Below, piece by piece: positions 9,230 to 17,048 of a DNA stretch of 26,216 bases. Source of the stretch: a virus; the IMG/VR virus record IMGVR_UViG_3300013286_000049, positions 1-26,216 of that record. The stretch is one strand, 5' to 3'. Both the position numbers and the translations under genes were made by a program. Below the pieces are notes generated by a model. It was not told the DNA's origin, made no database searches, and saw nothing but the letters and a program-made list of their open reading frames with translations. Numbering within the stretch: the first letter of the stretch is position 1; each line of letters opens with the position of its first letter.

Positions 9230-11533
9230 TTATTTCTCCTTGGCATTTGGATCTTTGGGATTATTTTCAGTACGATTGGCAAACACCTGGTCATTTCTAG
9301 GTTCTTTTTTGCTTTCGTAGTTGGGTCTGCGGTATCCAGACAGCTTTTGCGTAAACATGCCCTTGCTGAATGAATTGGTTATGGTATTAATTTTGTACAG
9401 GCCGCTCATTCCCAACACAGGAGCTGAGGCATTGTTCTTGGAAAAATCATACAGCCCAGTGGCTTGATTGATGTCAACAGGTGTTCTGAAATTTATCAAG
9501 ATGTCAACTTCACCACTTTGGTAGTCTACCGAATGATCTGACGCTAGGTTATAGTACTGACTGTGTTTGGCAGTGTAATTACCCAAGCCACTTTGAACTA
9601 TGTAGTACGGGTCGCCTATGATTTCAAAATTGTCAAGATTAACCATGTCTCTGCCCTTGGTTATACTGTCATGAAACAATCTTGCTGATCTAACGGCCTG
9701 TGTTTCCAAACCGCCACCGCCTTGTTTGTCAGTGCCTGACTGGGTGCCAGCAAAACTGTTGAGTCCTGTGCCCAATACACCTGGTGTGGTGTCCGAGTCT
9801 TGACCTTGGGGCAGACTTTTTTCCTGAGGATTGCCGGTTTTTTCTGAAGTGCTAGACTGTGCTGCAGTTTTGCTGTCCATCGTGCCACTGAATCCGTCTG
9901 CCACATTGGCATTATTAAAATTTGTTTCAAATTTAATATCAAATCTTATGATGTCAGTGTTCTTACCTGTGTACACATAGTTGTATTCTTTCACTGCCTG
10001 TTCTTTTAATTTTGGATACCCTTTGGGTTTTGTTTGGGACGGTACAGGACCCGAACTGTTATGCACTGAGTATTCAAGCACTCTGTACACAATCAGTTTT
10101 GGCTTTTCGCCAGTGGCTTTGTTTTCTTTGCCTACTGGATACATTTGCACATCTACACTCCACCAAGTTCTATATCCCTCAGGAGTCAAGGCCTCAGGAT
10201 CTAATGCTTTTTTGGCATAAGTGCTTTGCATGATAACTTGGTTGATAGCGTTGGTAATATCAGTATCCTGACTGAATTTCATTTCAGTCACGGTGGCATC
10301 CACAGTGTTTTGTCCTCTTTTCAAATTACCCTTGTCATCGTATGCATCATTATCCTTGCCGATTGGAGTATCAGCTTTTCTTGTGTCGTCAAAGCCCATA
10401 GTTGACAAACCAATTTTGTTTGTGCTAATGGCTCCTTGTATCAGTTCACCGTCCACCTCGCTCACTCCCAATTTGTTATAAATCTGCTGGGAGTTTATGT
10501 CCACTGTGGCACCATCTGTATTTTCACCTGTTGTCACTGTGGCCGAACCAGCACTGGATCTATCGGCAGGGAACAGTATCAATATTTGATCAGGTTTTTC
10601 CATGCCCACCGCATCAGCAGTATCCACTAATCTTTTGTTAATAGCAGCCTGCAGGCTTTTTTCACCTTTCTGCAACAACTCTTGTACAGTCCTGCCTCGA
10701 ATTGAATGATCAACTTTGAATTTGGTATACTTGTTGGAAAAGGCTCCATGATTGTCTGGACGACCTTCTATGTCATATACCGCACCATTTTCTGTAACAG
10801 TCATGCGCATCACGGTCATCTGTATTGGAAGATATCTACTAGTGTTGGGTATGCTTAATATTTGTCCCGTTTCTTTGTTGCCTCTAAATTCTATTATCAG
10901 TAACCATGGAGCAACCTTCCAATTGTTCCATTCAGGTTTGCCGGTGTTGGGATTTTTTTGTTGCGCCAATGCCTGACATGCCAAAAAGAACATGCCCATG
11001 CTGTAGGGTTCTATGATCTTGAATTTTACATCCCCAGTAAGATTGCTGTTACTGCCCTTTTCATGACCTATCTGTGTGCCAATTACCAAGTCTTCTATGT
11101 AGAAATCAAATTTGCCATAGGCAGTTTGTGGTCTGTTGCTAGGATCTCTGTTAGCCGATCTTGCCAGCAGTTGCCCCGTGATGCCTTTTCGATAGGTTTT
11201 GTCAGGATCATTTAATTCTTTCTGTGTCAGTCTTGCTAGACCCAGACTATAGGTATAACTGGCATAATCAAACAAGGGATTAGGGATCGGCAATTTAACA
11301 TCTAATTTTTTTGTGGCAGTAGGCAACAAGCTGGCCAGTCCACCAAATAATTTTCCTATACCGCCTGTCAATCCATCAAGAGAGAATCCCGAACCAAGGT
11401 CGCCTATACCGCCCGCGGCATCCTTGACGGCAGACAGCCCTGACGCTAATCCGTCTTCAACTGCGGTTACAGCACTGGATATCGAATTGCCTATGCTAGA
11501 AACGGTGGCAGATGCTTCATCAAATATACCCAT
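9230..11533 (-). CDS. Large baseplate hub candidate, gp27-like position (767 aa)
   Basis: I do not recognise this as a named T4 protein. It starts with a Gly/Ala/Ser-rich amphipathic stretch (MGIFDEASATVSSIGNSISS). A structured region follows, with NPLFDYASYTYSLGLARLTQ, FKIIEPYSMGMFFLACQALA and WLLIIEFRGNKETGQ. The end has a pattern G-x-Y-K-I then F-x-x-G-x-F-x-x-x-L-x-x-x-R (SGLYKINTITNSFSKGMFTQ), seen in several phage hub proteins that interact with the spike. It lies directly upstream of gp5, as a spike-binding hub would. T4 gp27 (391 aa) is the gp5 partner, so a gp27-type role is plausible but inferred. An AGGAC ribosome site lies at the gp53 end, with a 1-nt gap. Confidence 0.65.
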   Translation of the reverse strand: MGIFDEASATVSSIGNSISSAVTAVEDGLASGLSAVKDAAGGIGDLGSGFSLDGLTGGIGKLFGGLASLLPTATKKLDVKLPIPNPLFDYASYTYSLGLARLTQKELNDPDKTYRKGITGQLLARSANRDPSNRPQTAYGKFDFYIEDLVIGTQIGHEKGSNSNLTGDVKFKIIEPYSMGMFFLACQALAQQKNPNTGKPEWNNWKVAPWLLIIEFRGNKETGQILSIPNTSRYLPIQMTVMRMTVTENGAVYDIEGRPDNHGAFSNKYTKFKVDHSIRGRTVQELLQKGEKSLQAAINKRLVDTADAVGMEKPDQILILFPADRSSAGSATVTTGENTDGATVDINSQQIYNKLGVSEVDGELIQGAISTNKIGLSTMGFDDTRKADTPIGKDNDAYDDKGNLKRGQNTVDATVTEMKFSQDTDITNAINQVIMQSTYAKKALDPEALTPEGYRTWWSVDVQMYPVGKENKATGEKPKLIVYRVLEYSVHNSSGPVPSQTKPKGYPKLKEQAVKEYNYVYTGKNTDIIRFDIKFETNFNNANVADGFSGTMDSKTAAQSSTSEKTGNPQEKSLPQGQDSDTTPGVLGTGLNSFAGTQSGTDKQGGGGLETQAVRSARLFHDSITKGRDMVNLDNFEIIGDPYYIVQSGLGNYTAKHSQYYNLASDHSVDYQSGEVDILINFRTPVDINQATGLYDFSKNNASAPVLGMSGLYKINTITNSFSKGMFTQKLSGYRRPNYESKKEPRNDQVFANRTENNPKDPNAKEK

Positions 11534-11534
11534 G

Positions 11535-11834
11535 TTACAGTCCTAATGCTTTGTTTAGTCCGCTTTGCTTAGGTAGATATATTTTTGTACCAGGTACAAA
11601 ATCCAGCACAGGATCCTGTAGCACATCTAGATTTCGCTGAATGAACACCCACCACAAGGATGGTGTGCCGTACAAGGCATAGGCCAGCAGATCAGGTCTA
11701 TAGGCAAATTTGTTGTCTATAGTGTATAAAATATCAGTTGAACTGGCACTGACTGGTCTAATTTTTAATACATCAAGATAATTCTCGTTGACCTGCGTGG
11801 CATAATAGGGACTGGTGTTTGAATAGTCGGCCAT
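11535..11834 (-). CDS. gp53: Baseplate wedge protein gp53
   Basis: The 99-aa product begins MADYSNTSPYYATQVNENYL. It carries the gp53 family core YRPDLLAYALYGTPSLWWVF, followed by VLQDPVLDFVPGTKIYLP. In T4, gp53 (196 aa) clamps neighbouring wedges together at the gp6/gp25 core and helps set the hexagonal baseplate. This copy is about half that length, as in many environmental T4-likes. I chose the ATG at 11834, one base after the gp48 stop, over an in-frame TTG at 11849 that would overlap gp48. Downstream there is a 1-nt gap to the hub candidate, so translation of this cluster is tightly coupled. Confidence 0.85.
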   Translation of the reverse strand: MADYSNTSPYYATQVNENYLDVLKIRPVSASSTDILYTIDNKFAYRPDLLAYALYGTPSLWWVFIQRNLDVLQDPVLDFVPGTKIYLPKQSGLNKALGL

Positions 11835-11835
11835 G

Positions 11836-12810
11836 TTAAATGTATCCAAATGGATTGTTCAAATAGCCGCCTTGTACAAATCTATCAAGACTGAAATTTC
11901 TCGTACTATTTCTGCTGTACATGGGCATGAGCCTGATCTGAAAACTGCTCTTGGCTGGCACATGGCTAACCCCGCCACTAGTCTGTCCGCCTAGCCCCAA
12001 ACTGCCAGCCAGGCCAGCCACTTGTCCCACACCACCTGCAAGATCACTTATCAGTCCCGCAGCACCACCAACTAGGCTGGAGCCAAATGCCCCTCCCAAT
12101 TGACCTGCTATGCCTCCCACGGCATCAGTGACTCCTTGAATAGCTCCTGCGGTGCTACCAACCACATTCACACCGATGTAATCAGTATCTGCTTGCATGG
12201 TGCAACTGAAATTGGTAACTGCTACTGGTACATTTTTAAAAACATAATTGCCATATCCGTTAAGGAATACAATAGGTGGAGGATTGCCAGCCTTTGGATC
12301 AGATCCTGTGAACATTTTGGTTAAACTTCTTAAATAATGCACAGCTGCGATCCAATACAGAGCCTGGGTGGAATCCTCCACATTCATGGCAGCGGTAATT
12401 TGTATTTCTCCAGGGTCACTGGATTTGAACGCATGGAACATGTGGTTAACATGTGTAACATCAATTTTTGAATAAGTGGCGGTGCTGGTCATAGTTATAT
12501 CAGGAGTGAAAGGAAAAATTAAACCACCTGCTTCTTTTAAAGGTTTGAGCACTGGACTGCCTTGGAAGCTGGTCCATTTGGCCAGGCTGAGTCTCACACG
12601 CCAGTCGCTGGCATTTGCACTGTCGTCCCCAAAGCTGGCAGCAGCGCCTGCTAGATCACCTATAATCTCCGCGCCGGCTGACAGTCCGGTACCACTCAAG
12701 AGTGAATCCTGCAAACCACCACCGAATAAAAAATCCGTTGCATTTGAAACTGCACCCACAGCACCTTGTGCGTTGGTAACTGCATTTGTTAAGCCGTCAA
12801 GAAAACTCAT
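11836..12810 (-). CDS. gp48: Baseplate tail-tube cap protein, gp48-like
   Basis: The 324-aa product starts MSFLDGLTNAVTNAQGAVGA, a small-residue-rich amphipathic segment. The core DWRVRLSLAKWTSF is followed by GLIFPFTPDITMTSTATYS and HAFKSSDPGEIQITAAMNVE. Later come HYLRSLTKMFTGSDP, PPPIVFLNGYGNYVFKNVPV and a Gly/Ala-rich tail. I associate this core with tail-tube-cap (gp48-type) proteins of environmental T4-likes, which sit on the hub and nucleate tube and sheath. gp54 would be the closest alternative. The ATG at 12810 follows an AAAAGGAC ribosome site; an in-frame TTG 21 bases further upstream would swallow that site and is rejected. It is the first gene of the leftward baseplate operon, preceded by a late-type box at 12832-12839. 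Confidence 0.75.
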   Translation of the reverse strand: MSFLDGLTNAVTNAQGAVGAVSNATDFLFGGGLQDSLLSGTGLSAGAEIIGDLAGAAASFGDDSANASDWRVRLSLAKWTSFQGSPVLKPLKEAGGLIFPFTPDITMTSTATYSKIDVTHVNHMFHAFKSSDPGEIQITAAMNVEDSTQALYWIAAVHYLRSLTKMFTGSDPKAGNPPPIVFLNGYGNYVFKNVPVAVTNFSCTMQADTDYIGVNVVGSTAGAIQGVTDAVGGIAGQLGGAFGSSLVGGAAGLISDLAGGVGQVAGLAGSLGLGGQTSGGVSHVPAKSSFQIRLMPMYSRNSTRNFSLDRFVQGGYLNNPFGYI

Positions 12811-12831
12811 AGTGTTGTCCTTTTGATACAA

Positions 12832-12839
12832 TATTTAGT
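12832..12839 (-). promoter_or_regulatory. Late-type promoter of the baseplate operon (ACTAAATA)
   Basis: On the minus strand the element reads ACTAAATATTG, 6 of 8 matches to TATAAATA, with the TAAATA core intact. The predicted start is near 12826, with an AAAAGGAC ribosome site before the gp48 ATG at 12810. It shares base 12839 with the -35 box of the rightward gp55 promoter. Confidence 0.55.
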
Positions 12840-12867
12840 TGACTTTGATAAGTGCGTAGTTTATAAT
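12839..12867 (+). promoter_or_regulatory. Sigma70-type promoter of gp55
   Basis: The -35 box is TTGACT (12839-12844) and the -10 box is TATAAT (12862-12867), separated by exactly 17 bp. That is 11 of 12 matches to the host housekeeping consensus. The predicted start is near 12874, with AGAGGA at 12876-12881 before the ATG at 12891. It would let host sigma70 polymerase express gp55 and the recombination genes before late transcription begins. Confidence 0.75.
12850..12864. repeat. Copy 2 of the 15-bp motif AAGTGCGYAGTTTAT
   Basis: The plus strand reads AAGTGCGTAGTTTAT, one mismatch from the copy at 7150-7164. Here it covers most of the spacer and the first half of the -10 box of the gp55 promoter. 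It lies 10 nt upstream of the leftward gp48 late box. Confidence 0.6.
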
Positions 12868-12890
12868 TAATCATTAGAGGACTCTACAGG

Positions 12891-13721
12891 ATGACAGCCA
12901 AAGTAAATTATCTCAACAACAAGGACATGTTGTTGGAAATACATAGATCAAAAAGCTCATATTGCAGCTTTACCAAACCAGAGTACCATCAATACGATCT
13001 AATTCTGCCCAGCGTAGAAAAAATCAATGTAAGGACCATTGCAGAAGCCAAAAGAAATCAAGCCAAGCGCATAGGCGATGCAGATTATGCCACCCGTAAA
13101 AAAGCCGGAGAAAAAGTCAAACAAGCGGACTGCGAAGTGGACTATAAAAAAATAGCCAAGACAGATGTGGTGTTTAGAGTCATGACTTTTGATCACATTC
13201 CCTTGAACAATGTTCGTAAAAAGAATCCTAAAAGTCTTGCTGACCATAGGGACAAGGTGAACTTTCCTCCGTTTCAGCATTGGAAATTCAATGAGGAAGA
13301 TGTACTAGAATGTGTGGGCAAGAGTCACTGGAAGGGTCCATTAGATACCGGACACTTTGACAAGGATGCTGGCCAAATCACTAACACCTTGGCACGAATG
13401 ATGTTAAAATTGTGTGAGAGGTATGCCACTAGAGGAAATGTTCGTGGCTATACCTACAACGATGAAATGAAAGGTCAGGCCATACTGCAACTGGCACAAA
13501 TTGGACTACAATTCGATGAATCAAAATCAGACAATCCTTTTGCTTATTTCACTGCCGCTGTTACTAATAGTTTTGTGCGTGTTATTAATATAGAAAAACG
13601 CAATCAAAATATTAGAGATGACATATTGGAGATCAACGGCATGAATCCTAGCTATAGCCGAACGGGTGCAGGCGAACATGCGGCTGCACTGAAAAGACAC
13701 AATGAGGACATGGGTGAATAA
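12891..13721 (+). CDS. gp55: Late-transcription sigma factor gp55
   Basis: The 276-aa product is the T4-like late sigma factor, which directs host core RNA polymerase to TATAAATA-type promoters. The second half holds the sigma-2-like helices: TNTLARMMLKLCERYATRGN, DEMKGQAILQLAQIGLQFDE, and NPFAYFTAAVTNSFVRVINI followed by EKRNQNIRDDILE. The first half has a lysine-rich segment (about residues 45-90) and VMTFDHIPLN. T4 gp55 is 185 aa, so this has an N-terminal extension, as in other environmental T4-likes. The C-terminus ends KRHNEDMGE; I see no hydrophobic-acidic tail like the sliding-clamp-binding end described for T4 gp55. The start follows an AGAGGA ribosome site by 9 nt and a strong sigma70-type promoter. 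It is first in the gp55-gp47-gp46 operon and overlaps gp47. Confidence 0.88.
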   Translation: MTAKVNYLNNKDMLLEIHRSKSSYCSFTKPEYHQYDLILPSVEKINVRTIAEAKRNQAKRIGDADYATRKKAGEKVKQADCEVDYKKIAKTDVVFRVMTFDHIPLNNVRKKNPKSLADHRDKVNFPPFQHWKFNEEDVLECVGKSHWKGPLDTGHFDKDAGQITNTLARMMLKLCERYATRGNVRGYTYNDEMKGQAILQLAQIGLQFDESKSDNPFAYFTAAVTNSFVRVINIEKRNQNIRDDILEINGMNPSYSRTGAGEHAAALKRHNEDMGE

Positions 13722-14727
13722 TTTATTTAAAAAAATAGCATGTTTTACTGATATCCACTTTGGATTAAAATCCAATAGCAGTGTACACAATCAAGATTGT
13801 TTGGACTTTGTGGATTGGTACATTGACACAGCCAAAGCTAGCGGGTGTGACACTGGCATCTTTATGGGAGACTGGCATCACAATCGCAACAGTCTCAACA
13901 TAACCACCATGGATTACAGTTTACGAGCATTGGAAAAACTAGGTCAGAGTTTTGACAACTTTTACTTTTTCCCGGGCAATCATGATCTGTACTACAAGGA
14001 CAAGCGAGACATCCATTCAGTAGAATTTGGCAAATACATTCCAGGAATCACAGTGGTGCATGAACCAACCACTATGGGCAATGTAACACTGTGCCCATGG
14101 CTTGTGGGAGAAGAATGGAAATCAATCAACAAGAAAGGTGGCAAATATTGTTTTGGTCACTTTGAACTGCCCAAGTTCTTTATGAATGCCATGGTGCAGA
14201 TGCCTGATCACGGTGAGTTGCAAGTAGATGCATTCAAGGGTTTTGAATTAGGATTCAGCGGACATTTCCACAAGCGTCAGCAGAATGAAAATATGATCTA
14301 TATAGGCAATGCGTTTCCGCACAACTACTCAGATGCCTGGGACGATGATCGCGGCATGATGATCATGGAGTGGGATGGCACCCCTGAATACAAAACTTGG
14401 CCGGATCAACCCACATTCCGCACTGTGAAACTGAGTCAGTTGATTGATCAAGCAGATACCATCATACGACCCAAACAGCATCTGCGTGTGACTCTGGATA
14501 TAGACATCACATTCGAAGAGGCAAACTTTATAAAAGAAAAGTTTGTGAAAGACTACAACATACGAGAACTCACTCTGATAGCTAAAAAACAAGATCTCGA
14601 AATCAATACTACCATAGACATACAGGCATTTGAAAGTGTGGACCAGATTGTAAGCAGTCAGATTGTGAGTATAGACAGCGACACATACGACAAAAACACC
14701 TTGCTTGCCATATACAATAATCTATGA
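13702..14727 (+). CDS. gp47: Recombination endonuclease subunit gp47 (Mre11/SbcD-like)
   Basis: The 341-aa product has the calcineurin-like phosphoesterase motifs in order: FTDIHFG (about 15-21), GDWHHNRNS (about 55), FFPGNHDLYY (about 88-97), YCFGHFELPKFF (about 150) and GFSGHFHKRQ (about 183). The metal-binding Asp, His and Asn residues are all present. With gp46 it forms the Mre11/Rad50-type nuclease that resects DNA ends for recombination-dependent replication. Length matches T4 gp47 (339 aa). It overlaps the gp55 end by 20 nt. A GTG at 13714, 5 nt after GAGGA (13704-13708), is an attractive alternative start giving MNNLFKKIACFTDIHFG, closer to the usual short N-terminus; the ATG at 13702 has only a weak ribosome site. 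The stop overlaps the gp46 ATG by 4 nt. Confidence 0.94.
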   Translation: MRTWVNNLFKKIACFTDIHFGLKSNSSVHNQDCLDFVDWYIDTAKASGCDTGIFMGDWHHNRNSLNITTMDYSLRALEKLGQSFDNFYFFPGNHDLYYKDKRDIHSVEFGKYIPGITVVHEPTTMGNVTLCPWLVGEEWKSINKKGGKYCFGHFELPKFFMNAMVQMPDHGELQVDAFKGFELGFSGHFHKRQQNENMIYIGNAFPHNYSDAWDDDRGMMIMEWDGTPEYKTWPDQPTFRTVKLSQLIDQADTIIRPKQHLRVTLDIDITFEEANFIKEKFVKDYNIRELTLIAKKQDLEINTTIDIQAFESVDQIVSSQIVSIDSDTYDKNTLLAIYNNL

Positions 14728-16505
14728 CCATAAACATAAAAGAATTAACAGTAAAAAACTTCATGAGCGTGGGTAATCAAACGCAGGCTGTGAATTTTGC
14801 ACAAGAAAATTTAACATTGGTACTAGGAGAAAACTTAGATCAGGGCGGTGATGATGCTGGTAGCAGAAATGGCACTGGCAAAACTACCATTGTGAATGCC
14901 TTAAGTTTTGCACTATTTGGTCAGGCCTTGACCAATATCAAGAAAGACAATCTCATCAACAAGATCAACAACAAAAACATGTTGGTAACCTTGGCATTTG
15001 AAAAGAACGGCATTGAATATCGAATAGAGCGCGGCCGCAGACCCAATGTGCTACAATTTTTTGTGAATGACCAAGCACAAGAAACTGAAGAAACTGACGA
15101 TGCACAGGGAGACATGCGTGAGACTCAACGAGATCTAGATGATCTCATGGGCATGAGCCATGACATGTTCAAGCACATTGTGGCCTTGAACACCTATACC
15201 GAACCCTTTCTCAGCATGCGAGCCAATGATCAAAGAGTGATTATTGAACAACTGCTAGGCATAACTATCCTGAGCGAGAAGGCAGAAACACTCAAGGAAC
15301 AGATCAAATACACTAAGGATTCTATCACACAGGAAACTGCCAACATAGAAGCCACACGGCGCAGCAACGAAGGTATACAAAAAAGCATAGACGGCCTGTT
15401 GAGCAAACAAAGTGCTTGGCGCAGTCAACATGCCAATGATCTAGAAAAAATCGGCAGAGCCATAGTGGAACTGGAAGGGGTGGACATTGATGCTGAGCTT
15501 GCGAAGCATGCGGAGCTAAAAGTTTTTGATGAAAAAACAGCAAAGCTGAAAAGCCTAGAAAAGGAACGAGCTACTTTGAATAGCGCGATAGCGCAAGCGG
15601 AGCGAAGCGTCACAAAGTATGACAGCGAGCTCGCCAAATTGGCTAACAAGACCTGTCACGCTTGTGATCAACAGCTACAGGATCACCAGCATGAGTCCAT
15701 GATGGGCCAAGCACAACTGCATCTGGATGAAGCCCGGAGATATCACAGCAAGGTGCATACGGATCTCACAAAAATTTCCGATGAAATCGAAGCCATTGGC
15801 ACAGTGCCACACAAGCCCCACATCTACTACGACACTGTGGAGCAGGCACTCAAACATCAAAACAACTTGGCCACATTGGAAACCCAGTTGATATCCAAGA
15901 GCCATGATGTGGATCCCTATAAGGAACAGATTGACGAATTGCTTACCACTGCCATGCAACCCATTACCTGGGATGCGGTAAACACCTTGAACACACTCAA
16001 AGATCACCAGGAGTTCCTGCTGAAACTGCTAACTAGTAAAGACAGCTTCATACGCAAAAAAATCATTGATCAAAACTTGGCCTATTTGAACAACAGACTC
16101 ACATACTACCTGGATCGCATGGGCCTTCCACACACAGTGCTGTTTCAAAATGATCTCACCGTGTTGATCACTCAGTTGGGCCAGGACCTGGACTTTGACA
16201 ATCTCAGCAGAGGCGAGCGCAATCGCTTGATACTGGCTCTGTCATGGAGTTTCCGTGATGTGTGGGAAAGCCTGTATCATGGCATAAATTTGCTGTTTGT
16301 GGACGAGCTGATAGACAATGGCTTGGATGCAAGCGGTGTGGAAAGCGCACTGGGTGTGCTGAAAAAAATGGCAAGGGAAAGAAGCAAAAACATCTTCTTG
16401 ATCAGCCACAGAGATGAACTGATAGGACGTGTTAATCATGTGCTAAAAGTCATAAAAGAAAATGGATACACGTCCTATGCAAATGACTTGGAGGTCAACG
16501 AATGA
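14724..16505 (+). CDS. gp46: Recombination endonuclease subunit gp46 (Rad50/SbcC-like ATPase)
   Basis: The 593-aa product is an SMC-type ATPase partner of gp47. The Walker A loop is GSRNGTGKTTIVNA (about 46-59). A long coiled coil (about 180-430) is broken by a zinc hook CHAC (near 311-314). The ABC signature NLSRGERNRLILALSWSF is near 492, Walker B INLLFVDELIDNGLDASG near 521, and the switch histidine is in FLISHRDEL near 561. Length fits T4 gp46 (560 aa). The ATG overlaps the gp47 stop (ATGA) and the stop overlaps the next ATG the same way. Between about 15497 and 15632 the coiled-coil codons turn GC-rich (repeated GCG, AGC, GAG, CGA), unlike the GCA/GCC Ala codons elsewhere; this coincides with GCGAAGC-type palindromic bits. 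Confidence 0.95.
   Translation: MTINIKELTVKNFMSVGNQTQAVNFAQENLTLVLGENLDQGGDDAGSRNGTGKTTIVNALSFALFGQALTNIKKDNLINKINNKNMLVTLAFEKNGIEYRIERGRRPNVLQFFVNDQAQETEETDDAQGDMRETQRDLDDLMGMSHDMFKHIVALNTYTEPFLSMRANDQRVIIEQLLGITILSEKAETLKEQIKYTKDSITQETANIEATRRSNEGIQKSIDGLLSKQSAWRSQHANDLEKIGRAIVELEGVDIDAELAKHAELKVFDEKTAKLKSLEKERATLNSAIAQAERSVTKYDSELAKLANKTCHACDQQLQDHQHESMMGQAQLHLDEARRYHSKVHTDLTKISDEIEAIGTVPHKPHIYYDTVEQALKHQNNLATLETQLISKSHDVDPYKEQIDELLTTAMQPITWDAVNTLNTLKDHQEFLLKLLTSKDSFIRKKIIDQNLAYLNNRLTYYLDRMGLPHTVLFQNDLTVLITQLGQDLDFDNLSRGERNRLILALSWSFRDVWESLYHGINLLFVDELIDNGLDASGVESALGVLKKMARERSKNIFLISHRDELIGRVNHVLKVIKENGYTSYANDLEVNE
15497..15612. repeat. GCTTGCGAAGC / AGCGCAAGCG patch inside gp46
   Basis: The palindrome GCTTGCGAAGC is at 15497-15507 and GCGCGATAGCGC is close by at about 15583-15594. 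AGCGCAAGCG at 15590-15599 is followed by GAGCGAAGCG. The 10-mer AGCGCAAGCG recurs exactly at 17868-17877 in non-coding DNA. In gp46 the patch codes for coiled coil (AIAQAERSVT), so the frame is kept. Confidence 0.4.
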
Positions 16506-16786
16506 ACACCACAACACCCACACAGCTGGCTCTGCTGGATGAACCAGAAGTGCCACGGCAGGAACTGGCACTCACCAAAAAATACGGTCTTCTGACTCGC
16601 GAGCTGATCATAATTGAAATGTGCCGTGCCGCCAGACCCGACTGGAATCTGGTCAAGGACATCAGTCAAGGCAGCATGAATCAGCTGGGCATCACGCCTC
16701 AAGAACGAGCCGAAATTGAACACATGATGAGTCAGGTGTTTGACACAGTACTGGCTCCACACGTGCCACATGAGCCGACACCTTGA
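16502..16786 (+). CDS. Small unknown protein in the recombination operon (94 aa)
   Basis: I do not recognise a family. The ATG overlaps the gp46 stop (ATGA) and follows a strong GGAGG ribosome site at about 16489, so it is surely translated with gp46. The N-terminus MNTTTPTQLALLDEPEVPRQ looks disordered, and its QLALL resembles the QL-x-L-F/L peptide by which many bacterial proteins bind the DNA sliding clamp. That is a short, chance-prone motif. The rest (KYGLLTRELIIIEMCRAARP, then ITPQERAEIEHMMSQVFDTV) looks helical and acidic. The position right behind gp46/gp47 suggests a link to DNA replication or recombination, but this is only context. Confidence 0.7.
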   Translation: MNTTTPTQLALLDEPEVPRQELALTKKYGLLTRELIIIEMCRAARPDWNLVKDISQGSMNQLGITPQERAEIEHMMSQVFDTVLAPHVPHEPTP

Positions 16787-17045
16787 TCCGCTTGACTATC
16801 AGGACGAAGTCACTCATGATCAACTCATGACTGCCTTTAGAGAATATTTTCGTGCCAATCAGGACTGGATCGCCCGAGGCACACGCAGTGCCGGTGAACG
16901 CAGCAGATACTGGCTGGCACAGATACGCATCATTGCCAAGCAACGACGCCAGCTGATACAGCAGTATCGTGTGCATTTGGATCAACAAAAACAGGCCAAA
17001 CTCAATCACAAACCCACAGAGGCACCCCATACTGGCACTAACTAA
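16770..17045 (+). CDS. Small basic helical protein of unknown function (91 aa)
   Basis: The product begins MSRHLDPLDYQDEVTHDQLM. Its core is TAFREYFRANQDWIARGTRS, then AGERSRYWLAQIRIIAKQRR, and it ends in a Gln/Lys-rich tail. The G-T-x-x-A-G-x-R-x-R pattern followed by an Arg-rich helix recalls small conserved proteins of environmental T4-likes whose function I do not know. The net charge is basic and nucleic-acid binding is possible but unproven. I chose the ATG at 16770, which overlaps the preceding gene by 17 nt. An in-frame TTG at 16740 would lengthen the overlap without a better ribosome site. It is followed 3 nt after its stop by the GIY-YIG gene. Confidence 0.7.
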   Translation: MSRHLDPLDYQDEVTHDQLMTAFREYFRANQDWIARGTRSAGERSRYWLAQIRIIAKQRRQLIQQYRVHLDQQKQAKLNHKPTEAPHTGTN

Positions 17046-17048
17046 AGC

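Noticed and set aside
12811-12831. Longer TTG start for gp48
   Set aside because: The extension would include the AAAAGGAC ribosome site and begin at the late box; ATG 12810 is preferred.
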